Part shown: positions 16,978 through 27,122 of the stretch, one piece after another | Layout: the number at the start of each line of letters is the position of its first letter | Numbering within the stretch: the stretch's first letter is position 1 | NCBI GenBank assembly: GCA_942492375.1 | Contig: CALOEL010000014.1 | Coordinates: 248,001-312,000, forward strand | Source: JAHEAO01 sp942492375 | GTDB lineage: Bacteria; Pseudomonadota; Alphaproteobacteria; Rhodobacterales; Rhodobacteraceae | Reading direction: 5' to 3' | Length of the DNA stretch: 64,000 nt | The notes under the pieces: model-generated | What the model saw: only the letters and a program-made list of their open reading frames with translations | The model's database searches: none | What the model was told of the DNA's origin: nothing | Position numbers and translations under genes: made by a program

Positions 16978-17604
16978 ATGACGCGCGGTGGCAAGACAAA
17001 GGACCGGGATGATCCCGAACGCAAGTGCATTGCCACCGGCGAGGTGCAGCCCAAGGCTGGTTTGATCCGGTTCGTCGTTGGCCCCGAAGGTCAGATCGTG
17101 CCGGACGTTCTGGAAAAGTTGCCCGGCCGCGGCATCTGGGTCTCCGCGGATCGTGTGGCGCTTGAAAAGGCCGTAAAGAAGGGTCTGTTCGCCCGCGGGG
17201 CGAAGCAACCCGTCATGGTTCCGGACGGGCTGGTCGAGCAGGTAGAGCGCCAGCTGGCGCGACATCTGGTCGATCTGGTGGCGCTGGCGCGGAAAAGCGG
17301 TCGTGCGGTCGCCGGCTTCGAGAAGGTCAAGGGCTGGCTGGCCGAGGGAAGAGCCAAAGTCCTGCTGCAGGCGTCGGACGGGTCGGAGCGTGGCAAGGGC
17401 AAGTTGTGGACCCCGGAAGGGGGCCGCTGGTTCGGGGTTCTGACCTCGTCGGAATTGGGTTTGGCATTCGGGCGGGAAAGTGTGATACATGGCGCGCTCG
17501 CGGCTGGCGGTCTTGCTACACGTGTTGTAGAGGAAGCCACGCGGCTTTCGGGCCTTCGCGGAAATGGCGGTGGAAAGTCCACCGGAAAGGGTAAGACGAC
17601 GTAA
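16978..17604 (+). CDS. YlxR-family RNA-binding protein (DUF448, with L7Ae-like C-terminus)
   Basis: This 208-aa protein occupies the usual slot between nusA and infB. The N-terminal YlxR/DUF448 domain shows 'ERKCIATGE', 'LIRFVVGPEGQIVPD' and 'LPGRGIWVSADR'. The C-terminal half ('LARKSGRAVAGFEKVKGWL') resembles the L7Ae/L30e RNA-binding fold, a fusion typical of alphaproteobacteria. Its stop overlaps the infB ATG by one base. The precise role is not known; YlxR has been tied to RNase P and transcription control in Firmicutes. Confidence 0.9.
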   Translation: MTRGGKTKDRDDPERKCIATGEVQPKAGLIRFVVGPEGQIVPDVLEKLPGRGIWVSADRVALEKAVKKGLFARGAKQPVMVPDGLVEQVERQLARHLVDLVALARKSGRAVAGFEKVKGWLAEGRAKVLLQASDGSERGKGKLWTPEGGRWFGVLTSSELGLAFGRESVIHGALAAGGLATRVVEEATRLSGLRGNGGGKSTGKGKTT

Positions 17605-20099
17605 TGAGCGATAGTGACAGCAAAAAACCTCTGGGCCTGCGCGGCGGGTCTCGTCCTGGTCAGGTGAAGCAAAGCTTCAGCCATGGCCGGACGAAGAGCG
17701 TTGTTGTTGAGACGAAGCGCAAGCGCGTGGTCGTCCCCAAACCTGGAGCGACCCCTTCCAAGCCGTCCAGCGCAGCATCCGAAGCCGTGAAATCCAGCGA
17801 TCCGGCAAAACGCCCGGCAGGCATCAGCGATGCCGAGATGGAGCGTCGCCTCAAGGCGTTGCAGGTCGCCAAGGCCCGCGAGGCCGAGGACGAAGCCGCA
17901 CGCCAGGAAGAGGAGCGCCAGCGCGAGGAAGAACGCGAGCGCAAGCGTGCCGAGCTGGAAGCCAAAGAGCGCGAGGAGCAGGAGCGTGAAGAACGCGCCC
18001 GCGCCAAGGCTGAAGAGGACGAGCGCAAGCAACGCGAAGCCGAGGAGCGTACACGCAAGTCCGCCGATGCGAAGGCGGCGGAATCGGCGGAACCACCGGC
18101 ACAGCGCGCCGCATCCAAACCGACACCTGGCCCGCGCAAGCCCGATCGCGACCGCGACGACCGGGATTCCAAGGCCGGCAAGGGTCGCGAGGATGGTCGC
18201 AAGTCGGGCAAGCTGACGCTTAACCAAGCGTTGGCAGGCGGCGAAGGCGGGCGGCAGCGCTCTCTGGCTGCGATGAAGCGCAAGCAGGAACGTGCCCGGC
18301 AGAAAGCCATGGGTGGCCACGAAGTCCGAGAGAAGGTCGTCCGCGACGTCCAAGTCCCCGAGACGATCGTGGTGCAAGAGCTTGCCAACCGGATGGCCGA
18401 GCGCGTGGCGGACGTCGTCAAGGCGTTGATGCAGAATGGTATGATGGTCACGCAGAATCAGACGATCGACGCCGATACGGCAGAGTTGATCATCGAAGAG
18501 TTCGGCCACCGCATCGTTCGCGTCTCGGATTCGGATGTCGAGCAGGTCATTGATACCGTCGAGGACAAGGCGGAAGATCTTCAGGATCGTCCGCCGGTGA
18601 TCACCGTTATGGGGCATGTCGACCACGGCAAGACCTCGCTTCTGGATGCGATCCGCAACGCCAAGGTCGTCGCCGGCGAAGCTGGCGGGATCACACAGCA
18701 TATCGGCGCCTATCAGGTGAAGACCGACAAAGGCGCGCTGATGACGTTTCTGGATACGCCGGGCCACGCCGCGTTCACGTCGATGCGTGCCCGCGGTGCG
18801 CAGGTGACAGATATCGTCATTCTGGTGGTGGCTGCCGACGATGCCGTCATGCCGCAAACCATCGAGGCGATCAATCATGCGAAGGCCGCCGGGGTTCCGA
18901 TGATCGTGGCGATCAACAAGATCGACCGTCCCGCCGCCAATCCGGACAAGGTTCGGACCGATCTGTTGCAGCACGAAGTGGTCGTCGAACATATGTCCGG
19001 CGATGTTCAGGACGTGGAGGTCTCCGCGATCAAGGGCACCGGGCTTGACGAACTGCTCGAGGCGATCGCCTTGCAGGCTGAAGTACTTGAGCTGAAGGCC
19101 AACCCCAAGCGCGCCGCCCAGGGCGCCGTAATAGAGGCGCAGCTCGACGTGGGCCGTGGTCCGGTCGCGACGGTCTTGGTGCAGAACGGCACGCTGCGGC
19201 AGGGCGACATCTTTGTGGTCGGCGAGCAGTGGGGCAAAGTCCGCGCTCTGATCGACGACAAGGGCGAGCGGATTAACGAAGCTGGGCCATCGGTGCCGGT
19301 CGAGGTCCTGGGTCTCAGCGGTACGCCAGAGGCTGGCGATGTTCTGAACGTCGTCGAGACCGAGGCGCAAGCACGAGAAATCGCAAGTTATCGCGAACAG
19401 GCCGCCAAGGACCGCCGCGCCGCCGCGGGGGCCGCCACGACGCTGGAACAGATGATGGCGAAGGCCAAGGCCGACGAGACCGTGGCCGAAATGCCGATCA
19501 TCGTGAAGGCCGATGTGCAAGGCTCTGCGGAGGCTATCGTGCAGGCGATGGAGAAGATCGGCAACGACGAGGTTCGCGTGCGGGTGCTGCACTACGGCGT
19601 CGGTGCTATCACGGAATCGGATATCGGGCTTGCAGAGGCGTCGAACGCGCCGGTTATCGGATTCAATGTTCGAGCCAACGCGACGGCGCGCAATTCAGCG
19701 AACCAGAAGGGTGTCGAAATCCGCTATTACTCGATCATCTATGATCTTGTGGACGATATAAAGGCAGCGGCTTCGGGTCTTCTTTCGGCCGAGGTGCGCG
19801 AGAACTTCATCGGCTATGCCGAGATCAAGGAAGTGTTCAAGGTCTCCGGCGTCGGCAAGGTCGCCGGCTGTCTGGTCACCGAAGGCATTGCACGGCGTTC
19901 TGCCGGTGTGCGCCTGCTGCGGGATAACGTGGTGATCCACGAAGGAACGCTGAAAACACTGAAGCGCTTCAAGGACGAGGTCGCGGAAGTTCAATCGGGC
20001 CAGGAATGCGGTATGGCCTTCGAGAACCACGAAGACATCCGCCCCGGCGACGTCATCGAGATCTTCGAGCGTGAAGAGGTCGAGCGTAAGCTTGCCTGA
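17604..20099 (+). CDS. infB: Translation initiation factor IF-2
   Basis: IF-2 (831 aa) is the GTPase that places initiator tRNA on the 30S subunit and joins the 50S. The N-terminal ~250 residues are low-complexity and highly charged (long Glu/Arg-rich helical stretch at about residues 85-155, likely coiled coil), followed by the IF2_N segment. The G domain has G1 'GHVDHGKTSLLD', G3 'DTPGHAAF' and G4 'NKIDRP'. The rest forms domains II-IV with 'YSIIYDLVDDIKAA'. A strong terminator follows at 20118, closing the operon. The antisense strand over this gene is open for more than 800 codons, but that is a composition effect. Confidence 0.97.
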   Translation: MSDSDSKKPLGLRGGSRPGQVKQSFSHGRTKSVVVETKRKRVVVPKPGATPSKPSSAASEAVKSSDPAKRPAGISDAEMERRLKALQVAKAREAEDEAARQEEERQREEERERKRAELEAKEREEQEREERARAKAEEDERKQREAEERTRKSADAKAAESAEPPAQRAASKPTPGPRKPDRDRDDRDSKAGKGREDGRKSGKLTLNQALAGGEGGRQRSLAAMKRKQERARQKAMGGHEVREKVVRDVQVPETIVVQELANRMAERVADVVKALMQNGMMVTQNQTIDADTAELIIEEFGHRIVRVSDSDVEQVIDTVEDKAEDLQDRPPVITVMGHVDHGKTSLLDAIRNAKVVAGEAGGITQHIGAYQVKTDKGALMTFLDTPGHAAFTSMRARGAQVTDIVILVVAADDAVMPQTIEAINHAKAAGVPMIVAINKIDRPAANPDKVRTDLLQHEVVVEHMSGDVQDVEVSAIKGTGLDELLEAIALQAEVLELKANPKRAAQGAVIEAQLDVGRGPVATVLVQNGTLRQGDIFVVGEQWGKVRALIDDKGERINEAGPSVPVEVLGLSGTPEAGDVLNVVETEAQAREIASYREQAAKDRRAAAGAATTLEQMMAKAKADETVAEMPIIVKADVQGSAEAIVQAMEKIGNDEVRVRVLHYGVGAITESDIGLAEASNAPVIGFNVRANATARNSANQKGVEIRYYSIIYDLVDDIKAAASGLLSAEVRENFIGYAEIKEVFKVSGVGKVAGCLVTEGIARRSAGVRLLRDNVVIHEGTLKTLKRFKDEVAEVQSGQECGMAFENHEDIRPGDVIEIFEREEVERKLA

Positions 20100-20117
20100 T
20101 CCGCGCGTCGGGAATGC

Positions 20118-20151
20118 AAAAGGCGGATGGGAAACCATCCGCCTTTTCTTT
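20118..20151 (+). terminator. Rho-independent terminator of the infB operon
   Basis: A 13-bp perfect stem (20118-20130 with 20135-20147) with a GAAA tetraloop is followed by a T-rich tail. It lies 18 bp after the infB stop. Being rich in A on the other side, it may also end transcription of the convergent 46-aa gene. Confidence 0.92.
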
Positions 20152-20174
20152 TTCTGCAACCAAAGCCGTGTCCT

Positions 20175-20315
20175 TCAGGCGGCGACGGGTTCGACTACGG
20201 GCTTTCCTTGATAGAACCTGTCTCCGACCCTGATCACGATCCTGCCATCCTCGAGCTCGCGCACGAAGACGCCCTGCACAGAGACGCAGCTACCGACGAG
20301 TATTGTTCGGATCAT
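20175..20315 (-). CDS. Small conserved-type protein, 46 aa
   Basis: This short frame reads MIRTILVGSCVSVQG, then FVRELEDGRIVIRVG, then DRFYQGKPVVEPVAA. It has a regular beta-strand pattern, a balanced charge profile and no membrane segment, so it looks like a small folded cytoplasmic domain. The start is preceded by a G-rich ribosome-site-like stretch (GGGGTGAG). Two perfect palindromes lie 20-50 bp upstream. I recall very similar tiny proteins in other Rhodobacteraceae but no assigned function. It is convergent with infB, and mutT on the same strand begins beyond it. Confidence 0.7.
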   Translation of the reverse strand: MIRTILVGSCVSVQGVFVRELEDGRIVIRVGDRFYQGKPVVEPVAA

Positions 20316-20332
20316 GAAACTCACCCCCCCGA

Positions 20333-20365
20333 ATGTTTCATTCTTGAAACATAGCGCAATTGCGC
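20333..20365 (-). promoter_or_regulatory. Two adjacent palindromes upstream of the 46-aa gene
   Basis: An 8-bp perfect inverted repeat with a 4-bp spacer (ATGTTTCA at 20333-20340, TGAAACAT at 20345-20352) is followed by a 12-bp perfect palindrome, GCGCAATTGCGC (20354-20365). Both lie within 50 bp of the small gene's start, where an operator would be expected. The TGTTTCA-N4-TGAAACA half-sites suit a dimeric helix-turn-helix regulator. The regulator is not identified. Confidence 0.55.
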
Positions 20366-20438
20366 GTGATTGGTAGGTATTTACGAAAATCCGGCCGATT
20401 GCGCGAATTGTCGCAAGAAGTTTTGGGTCCTGCGCCGG

Positions 20439-20837
20439 TCAGAGCCAGTCGCGGAGGATCGGAACAAGTGGCAAATCGGCCGGGGGCATCGGATAGTCCC
20501 GCAGCCTTGCAGGCGTCACCCAGGCCAGAGCCTGACCTTCCTGCGCATGCGGAATGCCCTGCCATTTTCGACAGGCGAAAAGAGGCATCAGCAGGTGAAA
20601 CTCGCTGTAGGTATGGCTGGCGAAGGTCAGCGGCGCGAGACAGCTTTGCCAGGTATCTATCGCCAATTCCTCGTGCAGCTCTCGGATCAGCGCGGCTTCT
20701 GGCGTTTCGCCAGCCTCGACCTTACCGCCGGGAAACTCCCAAAGCCCCGCCATCGACTTGCCTTCCGGCCGTTGTGCGAGCAGCACCCGGCCATCGCGGT
20801 CAATCAGGGCGACCGCGGCGACCAGCAGCGTTTTCAT
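20439..20837 (-). CDS. mutT: 8-oxo-dGTP diphosphatase (MutT-type Nudix hydrolase)
   Basis: This 132-aa Nudix hydrolase should remove oxidised nucleotides such as 8-oxo-dGTP before they enter DNA. The Nudix box is complete: G38, E44, R52-E53, E56-E57 in 'GGKVEAGETPEAALIRELHEE'-type order (landmark). The strand before it, 'RVLLAQRPEGKSMAGLWEFPGG', is the MutT-typical substrate region. The ATG overlaps the argJ stop by 4 bp (20834-20837), so it is translated with argJ, an arrangement seen in other alphaproteobacteria. Confidence 0.93.
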   Translation of the reverse strand: MKTLLVAAVALIDRDGRVLLAQRPEGKSMAGLWEFPGGKVEAGETPEAALIRELHEELAIDTWQSCLAPLTFASHTYSEFHLLMPLFACRKWQGIPHAQEGQALAWVTPARLRDYPMPPADLPLVPILRDWL

Positions 20838-22159
20838 GAGCGGTAGTCGGCGTTGATTTCGATGTAGCGGTTGGTCAGATCACAGGTCCAGACCACCGAC
20901 GTGCCCTTTCCAAGTCCAAGATCGACGTTCAGGGTCAGGTTCTCCTGCTTCATATAGCAGGCACCCGCATCTTCCGTGTAATCCGGAGAAACCCAACCCT
21001 TTTCCGCAACGAGGATGTCTCCGAACCGGATCGAGAGTTTGTCACGATCGGCCTTTGCGCCGGACTTGCCAACCGCCATGACGATGCGTCCCCAATTCGG
21101 GTCTTCGCCCGCGATCGCGGTCTTCACGAGCGGAGAGTTTGCGATCGCCAACGCGACCTTGCGGGCGTCCACTTCGTTCGCGGCGCCGGTTACCTTCACC
21201 TCGACGAATTTCGTCGCGCCCTCGCCGTCGCGCACCACCTGATGGGCCAGGTCCAGCATCACCTCGTGCAACGCGGCGTGGAACTTCTTCCCCGATGCCG
21301 AACCGAGGTTGCCGACTTCCGCGGCATCGGACTTGCCGGTCGCCGCAACGATCAGGCTGTCGGACGTCGACGTGTCGCTGTCCACGGTGATGCAGTTGAA
21401 CGTCGTATCCACCGTCCTGCTGACCATCGTCTGCAAGACGTCCTGGGGCACTTTGGCGTCGGTGAAGATGTAAACCAGCATTGTCGCCATGTCGGGGGCG
21501 ATCATGCCGGACCCCTTGGCGAACCCCGCGACGCGGATCGTACCACCGTCCGCCTGATACTCTGTTCCCGCGCCCTTCGGGAATGTGTCGGTGGTCATGA
21601 TGGCGGATGCGGCTTGGGCTATGCCATCCGAGGACAGCCCGGACTTCAGCTCTTCGAGTTTCGAAATGATCCGGTCGTGAGGGAGAGGTTGGCCGATGAC
21701 ACCGGTGGACGAGGTAAAGACCCGATTGCTGTCGATCCCCATGATCCGGGAAACCTCGGACGTGATCGCGTTCACCGAGTCCTGCCCGCCCCGGCCAGTG
21801 AAGGCATTTGCGTTGCCCGCGTTGACCAGAATTGCCGCGCCGCCCGTTGCCGGTTTGCCCAGCTTGGCCTGACAATCCAGCACCGGAGCAGCCCGGGTCG
21901 CGGACCGCGTGAACGCGCCTGCGATCGCGGTGCCCTCGGCAAGTTCCACAAGCATCACGTCGGTGCGACCCTTGTATTTCACACCCGCCTGCGCGGTCGC
22001 GAAACGCACACCTTCGATAACGGGCAGAGCTGGGAAACCCGATTTCGGAGCAAGCGGAGAGACGGCCGACGCTTTCTTTTCGGGCGCCTCTTTCGCTTTT
22101 AGCCTGGCTTTAAGCTTGTCGATCTTGCGCCGTGCCTTCTTGAGCTTCTTGCCAGCCAT
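20834..22159 (-). CDS. argJ: Bifunctional glutamate N-acetyltransferase / N-acetylglutamate synthase
   Basis: ArgJ (441 aa) transfers acetyl from N-acetylornithine to glutamate in the cyclic arginine pathway. It self-cleaves before the catalytic Thr in 'GSGMIAPDMATMLVYIFTDA'. Other motifs are 'NAGNANAFTG', 'STGVIGQPLP' and 'DSDTSTSD'. The first ~40 residues are an unusual basic/Ala segment ('KKLKKARRKIDKLKARLKAKE') absent from typical ArgJ; the catalytic region starts near 'SGFPALPVIEGVRFA'. A shorter start cannot be excluded. It lies between the PPIase gene upstream (24 bp) and mutT (overlapping). Confidence 0.95.
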   Translation of the reverse strand: MAGKKLKKARRKIDKLKARLKAKEAPEKKASAVSPLAPKSGFPALPVIEGVRFATAQAGVKYKGRTDVMLVELAEGTAIAGAFTRSATRAAPVLDCQAKLGKPATGGAAILVNAGNANAFTGRGGQDSVNAITSEVSRIMGIDSNRVFTSSTGVIGQPLPHDRIISKLEELKSGLSSDGIAQAASAIMTTDTFPKGAGTEYQADGGTIRVAGFAKGSGMIAPDMATMLVYIFTDAKVPQDVLQTMVSRTVDTTFNCITVDSDTSTSDSLIVAATGKSDAAEVGNLGSASGKKFHAALHEVMLDLAHQVVRDGEGATKFVEVKVTGAANEVDARKVALAIANSPLVKTAIAGEDPNWGRIVMAVGKSGAKADRDKLSIRFGDILVAEKGWVSPDYTEDAGACYMKQENLTLNVDLGLGKGTSVVWTCDLTNRYIEINADYRS

Positions 22160-22182
22160 TTCGTCTTACTCCGCGCCAGTGG

Positions 22183-23028
22183 TTAATTCAGCACCAGATC
22201 GAGATCCCGGATCACCGAGCGGTCGATTCCCTCCAGATCAGGACGATCGATGTCCGCCGCTTCGGTCAGTTCGGTCATCTTTTCCTCGATGATCTGTTGC
22301 TGCAACTCGGCGGCAAGCTCGTCACGCACCTCGTCAAGCGCCGGGGCATCCTTCATTCGGGTCTCGTTCAGACGGATGACATGCCAGCCGAATTGCGTCT
22401 GGACAGGCTCCGAAATCGCGCCGGTCTCCATTTCGCCAACCGCTTCCTCGAATTCCTTGACCATCATTCCAGCACCGAACCAGCCAAGTTCGCCGCCGTT
22501 CGGGCCGGATGGACCGGTCGACTTCTCTTTCGCAAGCTCAGCGAAATCGGCGCCGCCTTCAAGCTCGGAAACCAGAGCCTTGGCCTCGTCTTCGGTTTCG
22601 ACAAGAATATGCGAGGCATTGAACTCCTTGGAAGGTTCGGCGTCGGCATATTTCGCATCGTAGGCGGCCTGCAGGGCTTCATCGGTGATCGCATCGTCCA
22701 GAACGTCCTGCATCGCACTGGCCGCCAGCAAGGTGCGCCGCTCGTTCTCCAGCCGCAGCTCGACGGCCGCACCGGGCTCTCCGGCCTTTTGCGAAAGAAC
22801 GGTCTGCTGAACCAGCTGATCCAGAAGCCCGTCAAACAGCACGTCATCAGGAAGCGCTTGATACTGCTCGGGAAGATCGCTGCGCAGCACGATCATGTGG
22901 CCGATAGTGATGTCCTGCCCATTGACGGTCGCTACAACCGTGTCCCTGGTCGCCTCTTGCGCCGAAAGCGGCTGCGCCAGGCCAATGGCAAGTGCGCAGG
23001 CACCAGCAAGAGTGAGGTGTTTCAACAT
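22183..23028 (-). CDS. Exported peptidylprolyl isomerase (parvulin/PpiC type)
   Basis: This 281-aa periplasmic foldase has a signal peptide ('LTLAGACALAIGLAQPLSAQ'), an N-terminal SurA-like helical part and a parvulin domain with 'ASHILVETEDEAKALVSEL', 'STGPSGPNGGELGWFGAGMMV' and 'TQFGWHVIRL'. It would isomerise prolyl bonds in exported proteins such as outer-membrane proteins. It is divergent from secA across a 178-bp gap, so a protein-export gene and a periplasmic foldase share one control region. argJ follows on the same strand. Confidence 0.92.
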   Translation of the reverse strand: MLKHLTLAGACALAIGLAQPLSAQEATRDTVVATVNGQDITIGHMIVLRSDLPEQYQALPDDVLFDGLLDQLVQQTVLSQKAGEPGAAVELRLENERRTLLAASAMQDVLDDAITDEALQAAYDAKYADAEPSKEFNASHILVETEDEAKALVSELEGGADFAELAKEKSTGPSGPNGGELGWFGAGMMVKEFEEAVGEMETGAISEPVQTQFGWHVIRLNETRMKDAPALDEVRDELAAELQQQIIEEKMTELTEAADIDRPDLEGIDRSVIRDLDLVLN

Positions 23029-23206
23029 TGATCATTCCTTCCTTCGCGCCGCAGCGGACCGCGACGTTGACACTACGGATGCGGACCCTTACATCGCCTG
23101 AAGGTCTCTGAGGGGCCGCGATTTGTGCCGTTCTATGGTGCGCCGCACGTGCGGGCAATCCCTCCCTCTCACACAAACCTGTCAGAACTGTCCAGGCGGA
23201 GAAAAC

Positions 23207-25906
<2,700 letters not shown>

Positions 25907-25919
25907 CTCTTCGCCGATC

Positions 25920-25941
25920 GGCGGCCACAATTGTGGCCGCC
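25920..25941 (+). terminator. Perfect hairpin after secA (possible terminator)
   Basis: A 9-bp GC-rich stem (25920-25928 with 25933-25941) closes on an AATT loop, forming a 22-bp perfect palindrome 13 bp past the secA stop. There is no T-run, so it is either a terminator without a U-tract, an mRNA 3' stabiliser or a protein site. Confidence 0.45.
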
Positions 25942-26114
25942 AGCAGAATTGGTGCTCTGCCTGAGGCGCCTATTTGGGTCCAGTCTTCGGAAAGCTTGCC
26001 ATATCTTGTGACACCCCTTGTTATCCGCTCCGTGGAATTATCGCAGGATTGTCACAGGAACGGCGGATTCGGTCCGGATACTGTTCCGGAATGAACCAGA
26101 CTGGGGGTCTTGGC

Positions 26115-27101
26115 ATGATCGACAAGCGCAGAGCTACGACGGCGGCCGTCACCTTGGCTGTCGCGTTCGGAACCGGATACATAATGCAGTACGGCGGTGC
26201 CGTCGCAGAGCGTGTCAGCGACACGCCGAAGCCGATCACACAGGAAACTCCGCAACTCGAAGGCGCGCTTTCCACCCTGCCGCCGATGCCGATGGATCTT
26301 CAGGTCTCGGGCTTCGGCCGAAAATCGACAACCATACATGCCCGGCGGCTTGCAGCCATCGACGCGGGATTCAGCGCGCCAAGCCTGACCGATGCGCAGA
26401 CGCCAACGCCGTTCCAATTGGCCTGTGAAGTTACCCTTGCAGCAACGACGGCGACGGCGGCAATGATCGACCTGCAGATGAATGCACCCTGCGATTCCAA
26501 TGTCCGTATCACCGTTCAGCATGCGGCACTGAGCTTCACCGATGTGACGGACGGCAACGGCAACTACCAGATCTCAATCCCTGCAATGGTCGCCACCGGC
26601 GACGTTACCATTTCGTTCGACGACGGGCGTATGGCAGCGGCCGACGTTCACGTCCCGCAGCTTGAAGAATTCTCGCGCTCCGCCATCGTCTGGGACGGCG
26701 GTCCGGGCCTCTACATCCATGCTTTCGAATTCGGCGCCGGATATGGCCAGGCAGGGAACGTCTGGGCCGGGGCCCCGCGCGGGCCGGATGCGGCGATGAA
26801 CGGAAAGGGCGGCTTCCTGACCCGCCTTGGCAACGAGGCGGCGTTGCATCCGACGCTGGCCGAAGTCTATTCCTTGCCGGTTTCCCGTCTCGGCCGCCAA
26901 GGCGCGGTACGCATGATGGTCGAGGCCGAGTTGAGCGAAAGGTCTTGCGGCAGAACCTTGACTGGAAAGACCATCGAACTGGGCAATGACGGCGCGACCC
27001 GGCATGTGGCACTGGAACTGCCGATGCCGGATTGTGACGCCGGTGGCGGTTATCTGGTGTTGAAAAATCTGCTGCGAGACATGAAGATCGCCAGCAACTG
27101 A
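26115..27101 (+). CDS. Membrane-anchored or exported protein of unknown function
   Basis: This ~328-aa protein has one N-terminal hydrophobic segment ('AAVTLAVAFGTGYIMQYGG') and is otherwise soluble, so it is probably held by the inner membrane and faces the periplasm. The middle part ('TPFQLACEVTLAATTATAAMI', 'DVTDGNGNYQISIPAM') looks like a beta-sandwich or carboxypeptidase-regulatory-like domain. Cysteines come in spaced pairs that could form disulfides. The start at 26115 has a GGGGG stretch upstream; ATG at 26091 is an alternative. It is 21 bp upstream of the PstS/OmpA-type gene and is probably its operon partner. I do not recognise a family. Confidence 0.75.
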   Translation: MIDKRRATTAAVTLAVAFGTGYIMQYGGAVAERVSDTPKPITQETPQLEGALSTLPPMPMDLQVSGFGRKSTTIHARRLAAIDAGFSAPSLTDAQTPTPFQLACEVTLAATTATAAMIDLQMNAPCDSNVRITVQHAALSFTDVTDGNGNYQISIPAMVATGDVTISFDDGRMAAADVHVPQLEEFSRSAIVWDGGPGLYIHAFEFGAGYGQAGNVWAGAPRGPDAAMNGKGGFLTRLGNEAALHPTLAEVYSLPVSRLGRQGAVRMMVEAELSERSCGRTLTGKTIELGNDGATRHVALELPMPDCDAGGGYLVLKNLLRDMKIASN

Positions 27102-27122
27102 TCCGTAGTTACCGGGGCGTCA

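Noticed and set aside
17091..19592. Open frame of about 830 codons on the minus strand across infB and the YlxR gene
   Set aside because: It is wholly antisense to well-supported genes, has low-complexity translation (Leu/His/Arg-rich) and no family motifs. It reflects GC-rich codon bias.
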